A stretch of 64,000 bases of DNA, taken from the NCBI RefSeq assembly GCF_047228825.1, contig NZ_JBFEGN010000004.1:1-64000 (forward strand). The letters are read 5' to 3'. Below are positions 58,384 to 64,000 of this stretch, piece after piece; positions within the stretch are counted from its first letter, which is position 1; each line of letters begins with the position of its first letter. The notes under the pieces were generated by a model. It was not told the DNA's origin. It was given only the letters and a program-made list of their open reading frames with translations, and did no database searches. The position numbers were made by a program, and so were the translations under genes. This stretch comes from Siminovitchia sp047228825 (GTDB lineage Bacteria > Bacillota > Bacilli > Bacillales > Bacillaceae_C).

Positions 58384-59316
58384 ATGAAGCTAGTAACTTT
58401 TACTCAAAACGGTTTTACAAGAATAGGCGCTATTGAAGGAGAACAAGTCATTGATCTGAATGCAGCTTTTAAAGCAAAATTGGAAGCAGAAGGAAAAATC
58501 CGGGCGGAAAAAATTGCTGAAGCGTATATTCCGGCAGATATGGAAGGATTCCTGCAAGGGGGAAAAGAAAGCCTTGCACTTGCAAAAGAAGCTGTTCAAT
58601 ATGCTTTGAATCACGAAAGTGCCGTTCAGCTTGTTTTCGGGAAAGTGGATGTAAAAATTGGCGCCCCTGTAACCAATCCCGGAAAAATGATCTGTGTTGG
58701 ACATAACTACCGCGAGCATATCCTTGAAATGGGAAGGGAACTGCCGACACATCCGGTTGTTTTCGCGAAATTTGCCAATACGATTGTGGGACCGGAAGAT
58801 GACATTCCATTTTATCCAATCTCCGAACAGCTTGACTATGAAGCAGAATTTGCATTTGTTGTGGGAAAGCGGGCCAAAAATGTGTCGCAGGAAGATGCAT
58901 TGGATTACGTCGCAGGCTATACGATTGTCAATGATGTTACATACCGCGACATTCAGCGCAGGACAATTGAATGGCTGCAAGGAAAAGCGGTAGACGGTTC
59001 TGCGCCTATGGGTCCGTGGCTCGTTACATCCGATGAGTTGACAGATCCGTCCGGGCTTGAAATTTCCTTGTCTGTAAACGGGGAAGAAAGACAACGCTCG
59101 AACACTTCGAATCTCGTATTTACGGTCCAGCGTCTCGTTGAGTTTTTATCTGAATTGATGACACTTGAACCGGGAGATGTTATTTTGACCGGAACACCGG
59201 GAGGCGTAGGTGTAGCAAGGGAACCGCAAGCATTCCTGAAAGATGGGGATGTCGTGCGCATAGAAGTCGACAAAGTGGGTGTTCTTGAGAACAAAGTAAA
59301 AAGAGTGGAGGGGTGA
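58384..59316 (+). CDS. FAH-family hydrolase, copy 2 (fumarylpyruvate hydrolase-like)
   Basis: A 310-residue FAH-fold hydrolase, longer than copy 1 by an N-terminal helical insert. KMICVGHNYREHILEMGRELP near residue 102 (core GHNYREHILEMG) and QLDYEAEFAFVVGKRAKNV near 147 carry the substrate and metal-binding residues; GDVILTGTPGGVGVAREPQ near 262 closes the site. It is followed by a DinB-fold protein and dioxygenase copy 2 in one operon, which makes the set dioxygenase, isomerase, hydrolase complete for gentisate to fumarate plus pyruvate. GAGGAGAGG precedes the ATG. Confidence 0.9.
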   Translation: MKLVTFTQNGFTRIGAIEGEQVIDLNAAFKAKLEAEGKIRAEKIAEAYIPADMEGFLQGGKESLALAKEAVQYALNHESAVQLVFGKVDVKIGAPVTNPGKMICVGHNYREHILEMGRELPTHPVVFAKFANTIVGPEDDIPFYPISEQLDYEAEFAFVVGKRAKNVSQEDALDYVAGYTIVNDVTYRDIQRRTIEWLQGKAVDGSAPMGPWLVTSDELTDPSGLEISLSVNGEERQRSNTSNLVFTVQRLVEFLSELMTLEPGDVILTGTPGGVGVAREPQAFLKDGDVVRIEVDKVGVLENKVKRVEG

Positions 59317-59321
59317 TTTCT

Positions 59322-59816
59322 ATGGCAGGAGAAATTCAACAGCAAGCCATTCGTGATGTGAAAGCTGCAATCGACGAGATGGTGAACACGGTAAAAGACC
59401 TTCCTGAAGATACAATCCGCTGGAAGCCGTCAGCCGAAGAATGGTCGATCATGCAAGTGATTGCCCACGTAGCCGAAGCGATTCCTTTCTGGTTGGGTGA
59501 AATTCGCCAAATCATGCAAAGCCCCAAAGACGTATGGGGAAGGGACCATACGAATAAAATTCGTTTAGCAGCTGTAGATGAATCGACAGTAGATAAACTG
59601 GCAGTTGAAAAAGTACTCAACGATCTAAAACAGATTCCGGCTCAAACAGAGGAAACATTGAGCAAGCTGACAGATGAGCAGCTTCAGACTGTCGCGCCAA
59701 GCCGGAATCCGAACTTTGATGGAAAACCTGTCCAGTTCATTATTGACAAACTCATTGTCGGGCATATTCAAGGGCATAATGGACAGATTCAACGCAATTT
59801 GTCCAAGTTAAAATAA
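59322..59816 (+). CDS. DinB-fold protein, candidate thiol-dependent maleylpyruvate isomerase
   Basis: A 164-residue four-helix DinB/YfiT-like protein. The metal-binding histidines fit HVAEAIPFW near residue 46 and HIQGHNGQIQRNL near 147. DinB-fold enzymes include mycothiol-dependent maleylpyruvate isomerase, and I recall a cysteine-dependent one from a Paenibacillus gentisate pathway. It stands between the hydrolase and the dioxygenase in the operon, the exact place for an isomerase turning maleylpyruvate into fumarylpyruvate. A bacillithiol or cysteine cofactor would be expected in a Bacillus. Start at ATG 59322 after GGAGGGGTGAT. Function is inference; the fold call is firm. Confidence 0.82.
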   Translation: MAGEIQQQAIRDVKAAIDEMVNTVKDLPEDTIRWKPSAEEWSIMQVIAHVAEAIPFWLGEIRQIMQSPKDVWGRDHTNKIRLAAVDESTVDKLAVEKVLNDLKQIPAQTEETLSKLTDEQLQTVAPSRNPNFDGKPVQFIIDKLIVGHIQGHNGQIQRNLSKLK

Positions 59817-59831
59817 AAGGGGAGAATCACA

Positions 59832-60944
59832 ATGGCTGAAAAAAATTCTTTTTTTGAAAGCACTTTGGTCCAGGATTTTAACAAAGATATTGAACAGTAT
59901 CATCTTGGTCCGCTATGGAATGCAATCCCTGATTTAATGAAGCACACTCCCGAGCCGCATGCACAGGCATATCTTTGGAAATACGGCCTGCTGCGCAAAA
60001 AGTTGATGGAAGCAACAGAGATCTTTACTCCGGACCGGGGCGGGGAACGGCGCGCCATCTACCTGCAAAACCCCGGTTTGAATTACCGCAAACCGTGGGG
60101 GTGGGCATCTACGACGCAAACCTTATATGCGGCTGTTCAATTAATTTTGCCTGGTGAAGAAGCACCGTCCCATCGTCATGTTCAAAATGCGTTACGGTTT
60201 GTCATGGAAGGGGAAGGAGCATACTCCATCGTCCAAGGCGAACGGATTTTCATGAAACGCGGTGACTTTTTAACAACGCCAAACGGACTTTGGCACGGCC
60301 ACGGACATCCTGGAGACAAACCAATGATTTGGATGGACTGCCTGGATATCCCAACGATCTACTATCTCGGCGGAACATTCTTTGAGCCATATCCGGATAA
60401 ATTGGAGAAATCTTCTTTGCCGGATAACTACTCAGCGCAACGCTACGAAGGCGGAATGGTTCGTCCAATCAGTGACCGCTATGAGAAAAAAGCGCCGCTT
60501 GGCAAGTTTAAATGGAAACAAACTGAAGCTGCTATTCAAGGCTTGAGCCGATTTGAGCCGGATCCATTTGACGGATATGCAGTCGAGTTTATCAATCCCT
60601 CCAACGGTAAAACAGCTTGCCCGACCATTGCTGCCTGGATGCAAAAGCTGCCGAAAGGATTCCAATCAAAGGCCCACCGCCATACACATGCGTCCATTTA
60701 TCATGTGCACGAAGGTTCCGGTTACACGGTCATTAACGGCGTCCGCTTTGACTGGGAAAAAGGCGACTACTTTGTCGTTCCAAACTGGGCTTGGCATGAG
60801 CACGTTGCAGAAGAAGACACGTACCTCTTCCAAACAAACGACTTGCCAATCCTCGAAAAATTTGGCCTCGAAAGAAAGCAGGAGCTTGATACGAACAACG
60901 GCCATCAAGAAGTCAAATCGGAATTTAAGCCTGTCATCGTTTAA
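59832..60944 (+). CDS. Gentisate 1,2-dioxygenase-like bicupin, copy 2
   Basis: A 370-residue bicupin. The first iron site is APSHRHVQNALRF near residue 113 with LWHGHGHPGDKP closing it; the second is KAHRHTHASIYHVHEGSG near 278 with WAWHEHVAEEDT. The protein follows the standard gentisate dioxygenase layout and starts with the HLGPLWNAIPDLMK segment that is also conserved in copy 1. It is the last gene of the hydrolase-isomerase-dioxygenase operon, 15 bases after the isomerase candidate with AAAGGGGAG upstream. The operon company makes this copy the more secure gentisate enzyme; copy 1 may prefer a substituted substrate. Confidence 0.92.
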   Translation: MAEKNSFFESTLVQDFNKDIEQYHLGPLWNAIPDLMKHTPEPHAQAYLWKYGLLRKKLMEATEIFTPDRGGERRAIYLQNPGLNYRKPWGWASTTQTLYAAVQLILPGEEAPSHRHVQNALRFVMEGEGAYSIVQGERIFMKRGDFLTTPNGLWHGHGHPGDKPMIWMDCLDIPTIYYLGGTFFEPYPDKLEKSSLPDNYSAQRYEGGMVRPISDRYEKKAPLGKFKWKQTEAAIQGLSRFEPDPFDGYAVEFINPSNGKTACPTIAAWMQKLPKGFQSKAHRHTHASIYHVHEGSGYTVINGVRFDWEKGDYFVVPNWAWHEHVAEEDTYLFQTNDLPILEKFGLERKQELDTNNGHQEVKSEFKPVIV

Positions 60945-60981
60945 GATTTTATCTCTGCCAACGTTTATATATAACATATTG

Positions 60982-61026
60982 AAATCCATTTCCGAAGCAA
61001 CATGCTTTGAAAATGGATTTTTTTTA
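60982..61026 (+). terminator. Terminator of the second gentisate operon
   Basis: AAATCCATTT pairs with AAATGGATTT, with an inner GAAGCA/TGCTTT stem, followed by a T-run. Confidence 0.85.
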
Positions 61027-61127
61027 CGGAAATTCCAGTATATATAATAGGAAGAAACTCGACTTTTATGTTGAAGATTTGCTGATGTCCGAAAGAGGCT
61101 ATAACAATAATTTGTAAAAATAATAGG

Positions 61128-61562
61128 TTAAATGATTTGGCGCAGATCGGCAATGGCCGCTTCTTGGTCTATGGAGCGGCGTGACAATAAGTCAAGAGTC
61201 CGTTCGTGTCTTACTTGGGTTGTTTTTATTTTCTTGACTTCTTCGACTGTTTCCATGACGGCTATTTTAATGGCCGGAATTTCGGCCACATCCTCTTTTG
61301 TCGCCATCATTTCCTTTATTGAGGAAATATCCTGTTTCATACTTTGTTGTTCGGTTTCCATGCCAGCCATCTTAGTTTCCATGTTTGCCATTCTTGTTTC
61401 CATGCCGCTCATTCTTGTTTCCATGTCATTCATTCTTGTTTCCATGCCGCTCATTTTTGTTTCCATGTTTGCCATTCTTGTTTCCAGCATGTCAAAGCGG
61501 CTGTTCATTTGTGATTTTAAATCTTGGATTTCGGCAAGAATTTGTTTCATCAGATTTTCCAT
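61128..61562 (-). CDS. Coiled-coil protein with METxM heptad repeats
   Basis: A 144-residue protein, nearly all helical. Residues 25-75 are seven tandem heptads of the type METRMxx (METKMSG, METRMND, METRMSG, METRMAN, METKMAG), giving a continuous coiled coil with Met and aliphatic residues at the core. The flanks (MKQILAEIQDLKSQM and ERTLDLLSRRSIDQEAAIADL) also follow heptad spacing. The DNA shows the same as a 21-base tandem repeat. ATG 61562 follows AAAAGGGGGG. Proteins of this sort in Bacillus have no established function. Neighbours do not suggest one; it may multimerise as a rod. Confidence 0.75.
   Translation of the reverse strand: MENLMKQILAEIQDLKSQMNSRFDMLETRMANMETKMSGMETRMNDMETRMSGMETRMANMETKMAGMETEQQSMKQDISSIKEMMATKEDVAEIPAIKIAVMETVEEVKKIKTTQVRHERTLDLLSRRSIDQEAAIADLRQII
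61353..61488. repeat. 21-base tandem repeat encoding coiled-coil heptads
   Basis: On the plus strand CTTGTTTCCATGCCGCTCATT and close variants repeat about six times in step with the heptads. Such arrays change length easily by slippage. Confidence 0.75.
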
Positions 61563-61705
61563 CGTATCCCCCCTTTTCCTCATTGCGGCTGCGAAATTGC
61601 CAGCATTCTTATTACCGCTATTATAGCATCCAAAAGCTTTCTTTTACAGACAAGTTTTGACATGTGATAGGGGCTTACATTATGAGGAAAAACTTTTTTT
61701 GCATC

Positions 61706-61735
61706 AAAAAAGGACTCTCCAGTATGGGGAGCCCC
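61706..61735 (-). terminator. Probable terminator of the DctPQM operon
   Basis: On the minus strand an imperfect stem GGGGCTCCCC / GGAGAGTCC is followed by TTTTTT, about 20 bases after the dctM stop codon. Confidence 0.5.
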
Positions 61736-61754
61736 CTTTCAAGTTTCTATTACC

Positions 61755-63029
61755 CTATTTCGTTATCGACGGCAGCCAAAGCGTCAAATCAGGCCAATAC
61801 GTAATGACCAGCAAGGCAATCAGTGATGCGATTAAATATGGCCAAATGGCTGCCACGAGGCGCTCGAGTTTGACTTGCCCAAGGGAGGAGGCAATGTAAA
61901 GACCTGCTCCTACCGGCGGAGTCAATAAGCCGATTGTTAAGTTGATACAGATGATGACACCAAAGTGGATTGGGTCAATGCCGTAGTTGGCGATTAACGG
62001 CGCAAAAATGGGTACAAGGATAATGAGTGCCGCAATCCCGTCCATAAACATGCCGACGATCAGAAGGAATATATTTACGATTAACAGGAAAAGCAGCGGA
62101 TTTTCAGTTAATGACACCATCCAGGTGGCAATATTTTGCGGAACTTTTTCAAAAGAAAGCATCCAGCCAAACAGGTTGGCCATCGCTATCAGCAAGGTAA
62201 TCGTTGCTGTTGTTACCGCTGTATTGATAAAAATGGAAGGAAGTTCCTTTATTTTTAATTCTCTGTAAAAGAAAAAACCTACAACAAGCGCCACCACGCA
62301 GGCAATGGCTGCTGATTCTGTCGGTGTAAACGCGCCGCTTAAAATTCCGACTACAATAATGACCGGAACAAGGAGTGCCGGAATGACTTTGAAAAAGGAG
62401 CTGAATATTTCCGAGAAAAGGGCGCGCTTTTGAGTGGGCCATTTTTGTTTGGTTCCGGTATACCCAATCAGAATGATAAATGAAATGGCCAGCAGGATGC
62501 CTGGAAAGACACCGGCCATAAACATGTCCCCGATAGAAGCGCCCGATTGGACACCGTAGATGATAAATAACATACTCGGTGGAATGATAGGCCCCAAAAG
62601 GCCTGCCGATGCTGTGGTGGCAGCAGCGAATTCCCGTGAATAACCCTCTTTTTCCATCGAAGGGACCATTGTCCGGCTCATCATGGCAATTTGGGCTGTT
62701 GCCGATCCGATAATGGAGGCAAGAAGCATGTTGGCAATGACGTTAACATACGCCAATCCGCCCCGGAAATGGCCTACGAGCGATTTGGAAAAATCGATCA
62801 GCCTTTTTGTAATACCGCCGGAATTCATTAATTCTCCGGCAAGCATGAACAAAGGGATTGCAAGCAGGCCGTAGCTTTCCAGTCCGGAATACAGACGCTG
62901 CGGAGCAGTGGCCATGAGCCCCATATTAGCCGACACAAAGATGTAGGCAATCGTCGTGATTCCGAGAACAAATGCAATCGGCACTTGCAGCAGCAGCAGA
63001 ATAATAAAAATAAGAAGTGCAATTGTCAC
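61755..63029 (-). CDS. dctM: TRAP transporter large permease DctM
   Basis: A 424-residue permease with about twelve membrane segments. Marks: MNSGGITKRLIDFSKSLVGH near residue 68, NMLLASIIGSATAQIAMMSR near 100, SAGLLGPIIPPSMLFIIYG near 145, and INLTIGLLTPPVGAGLYIAS near 370. GTG start overlapping the dctQ stop codon by 4 bases, so the subunits are translationally coupled. It moves an organic acid with sodium, taking it from the binding protein DctP. The position beside the gentisate genes suggests an aromatic or dicarboxylic acid, but the binding protein is cut by the window edge, so the cargo is open. Confidence 0.95.
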   Translation of the reverse strand: MTIALLIFIILLLLQVPIAFVLGITTIAYIFVSANMGLMATAPQRLYSGLESYGLLAIPLFMLAGELMNSGGITKRLIDFSKSLVGHFRGGLAYVNVIANMLLASIIGSATAQIAMMSRTMVPSMEKEGYSREFAAATTASAGLLGPIIPPSMLFIIYGVQSGASIGDMFMAGVFPGILLAISFIILIGYTGTKQKWPTQKRALFSEIFSSFFKVIPALLVPVIIVVGILSGAFTPTESAAIACVVALVVGFFFYRELKIKELPSIFINTAVTTATITLLIAMANLFGWMLSFEKVPQNIATWMVSLTENPLLFLLIVNIFLLIVGMFMDGIAALIILVPIFAPLIANYGIDPIHFGVIICINLTIGLLTPPVGAGLYIASSLGQVKLERLVAAIWPYLIASLIALLVITYWPDLTLWLPSITK

Positions 63030-63523
63030 GCTTCATTCCCCCCTTCGCTGCTTTTGAAGTTATTAATGAACAGCTCAAGAGTGTGAATAATCATAAAGAA
63101 AAAGCTTACAGGAATGCTGGCATAGGCATAAATCATCGGCATCCCCATCGCGCTGGAACGCTGTATGGCGATGTTCGAAGAAGACAGCCATGTAAGGGAT
63201 AAATAAAAAATATAAATGAGAAAAGCTGCCAGGACGGCTATCCCAAGACCGAACAACGTTTGGCGGAGCTTTCCTTTCAACTTGTCCATAAAGATGGAAA
63301 CAGCTGCGGAATCTTGCCGTTTGATGCTCATGCTGCCGCCGATAAAAGTAAGCCAAACAAGAGAAAAAATAGCTGTTTCATCCGACCAGGTAAGCGGTAA
63401 GTTGAGGATGTAACGATAAAGAACGCCAGCTGATAATGAAATCAGCATGGCGGAACAAAGGGCAATAGCCAACAGTTTTTCAATTTGATAAACAATATTG
63501 CTTAATTGGTGTAACAGTTTCAT
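63026..63523 (-). CDS. dctQ: TRAP transporter small permease DctQ
   Basis: A 165-residue protein with four membrane segments, the standard DctQ size. The conserved pattern is LSAGVLYRYILNLPLTWSDETAIFSLVWLTFIGG (core RYILNLPLTWSDE near residue 34) followed by SIKRQDSAAVSIFMDKLKGK. It connects DctP and DctM. The stop overlaps the dctM GTG, and dctP ends 13 bases upstream of the start in the transcript direction, so the order is dctP-dctQ-dctM. Confidence 0.94.
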   Translation of the reverse strand: MKLLHQLSNIVYQIEKLLAIALCSAMLISLSAGVLYRYILNLPLTWSDETAIFSLVWLTFIGGSMSIKRQDSAAVSIFMDKLKGKLRQTLFGLGIAVLAAFLIYIFYLSLTWLSSSNIAIQRSSAMGMPMIYAYASIPVSFFFMIIHTLELFINNFKSSEGGNEA

Positions 63524-63536
63524 TTATTTTCCCCCG

Positions 63537-64000
63537 TTACTTTTTTGCTTCTTCGAGGAAAGATTTGATGACCTCGGATTTGCCCTCATACTTATCAGTG
63601 ATTTGTTTCGTGATGGCATCAAAGGAAGAAGGATCTTTCAATTCTTCGACTTTTACCCCAAGTTTCTTCAATTCTTCAAGGTTTTTGTCTTCCCGGGCGA
63701 CGGCTTCTTGAATTCCCCAGTTAACAGCATTTGTCATCGCTTCCTTGACAGTTTTTTGGTCCTCTTCAGATAGACCGTCATATACCTGCTTACTCATAAC
63801 AATGACCGTAGGGAATGTCATATGGTTCGTTAATGTCAAATTCTCGGCGTTTTCATAATACTTTTCCGTGACGAGTGCATCCAGATCAATGTCAATTCCG
63901 TCGATAACTCCGGTTTGCAATGAAGTATACACTTCAGAAAGAGGCATTGCAGTTGGCCCTGCACCTACGCCTTCCCAGAAATCCTGCATGGCCGGGCTGC
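63537..64000 (-). CDS. dctP: TRAP solute-binding protein DctP, C-terminal part (cut by window edge)
   Basis: The last 154 residues of a DctP-family periplasmic binding protein; the gene continues past the right edge of the window. Typical stretches are SEVYTSLQTGVIDGIDIDLD, where the acid and Gln bind the carboxylate pocket, NHMTFPTVIVMSKQVYDGL, and KTVKEAMTNAVNWGIQEAVAR. The usual substrate-coordinating Arg lies outside the visible part. It is the first gene of the dctPQM set. It belongs to a class distinct from the TAXI binding protein at 32723. Confidence 0.93.
   Translation of the reverse strand, partial: SPAMQDFWEGVGAGPTAMPLSEVYTSLQTGVIDGIDIDLDALVTEKYYENAENLTLTNHMTFPTVIVMSKQVYDGLSEEDQKTVKEAMTNAVNWGIQEAVAREDKNLEELKKLGVKVEELKDPSSFDAITKQITDKYEGKSEVIKSFLEEAKK

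Noticed and set aside
58390..59094. 234-residue minus-strand frame inside the FAH hydrolase gene
   Set aside because: Antisense shadow with Cys/Phe-rich composition.
61132..61626. 164-residue plus-strand frame opposite the coiled-coil gene
   Set aside because: It is the mirror of the 21-base repeat; the minus frame has a ribosome site and heptad logic.
61385..61660. Apparent repeat protein SFLFPC on the plus strand
   Set aside because: Generated by the same 21-base repeats in a non-coding frame.
1..64000. CRISPR arrays, rRNA genes, prophage modules
   Set aside because: No regularly spaced repeats with spacers, no rRNA motifs and no phage structural genes were seen.

Overview
The window looks like a chromosome segment of a spore-former-type Firmicute of the family Bacillaceae. 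The evidence is moderate-to-low GC, strong AGGAGG-type ribosome sites, many TTG/GTG starts, cre-like boxes, and GbsA/GbsB/GbsR, QdoI and OpuD homologues of the Bacillus type. Its most striking property is a complete selenocysteine (Sec) system in a Bacillus-like genome: selD, selA, tRNA-Sec and selB are all present. Four genes are split by an in-frame TGA that reads as Sec, and each TGA is followed by a short hairpin of bSECIS type: selD, a TusA/YedF-like protein, the component B gamma subunit of a glycine/sarcosine/betaine-type reductase, and grdA.

Layout. 1-3.3 kb is a graveyard of mobile DNA (IS1634-like and ArdC-like remnants) holding an intact mazEF pair between imperfect direct repeats, then a GC-rich palindromic stretch with no credible gene. 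3.3-6.8 kb has a Uma2 nuclease-like gene and a TusA / DsrE / TusA-OsmC fusion / MetE-like operon. 6.8-11.5 kb is selD (minus), selA, selC (minus), selB. 11.5-14.4 kb carries small membrane and lipoprotein genes of unknown role, some broken. 14.4-16.9 kb is a YeeE/YedE transporter, a Sec-containing TusA and a LysR regulator, a selenium-handling group. 16.9-20.5 kb is gbsB, gbsA, gbsR (choline to glycine betaine), followed by a choline BCCT carrier. 22.9-24.8 kb is an ECF S component, a TudS-like protein and a TetR regulator. 24.8-32.4 kb is an OpuD-type carrier and a selenium-dependent reductase operon: component B precursor, Sec subunit, thioredoxin reductase, GrdC, thioredoxin, GrdA; no GrdD is seen. 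The genes therefore suggest choline uptake, oxidation to betaine and reductive cleavage of betaine.

32.7-35.8 kb is a TAXI-type TRAP transporter whose solute-binding protein appears circularly permuted. 35.9-44.5 kb has RraA-family and LysR genes, a ThDP enzyme, an MFS carrier and an aldehyde dehydrogenase, plus a second, decayed rraA beside another lysR. 45-47 kb is a quercetinase plus esterase operon with two cre-like boxes. 48-61 kb is an aromatic degradation island: two gentisate dioxygenase-like genes, two FAH-family hydrolases, a hot-dog thioesterase, two acyl-CoA ligases, an FAD monooxygenase, a DinB-fold candidate maleylpyruvate isomerase, an MFS carrier and two IclR regulators. The gene set fits a CoA-thioester route from a hydroxybenzoate to gentisate. 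The right edge is a DctP-DctQ-DctM TRAP transporter on the minus strand, with DctP cut by the window end.

All calls come from reading the sequence and remembered family features; no database search or computation was run.
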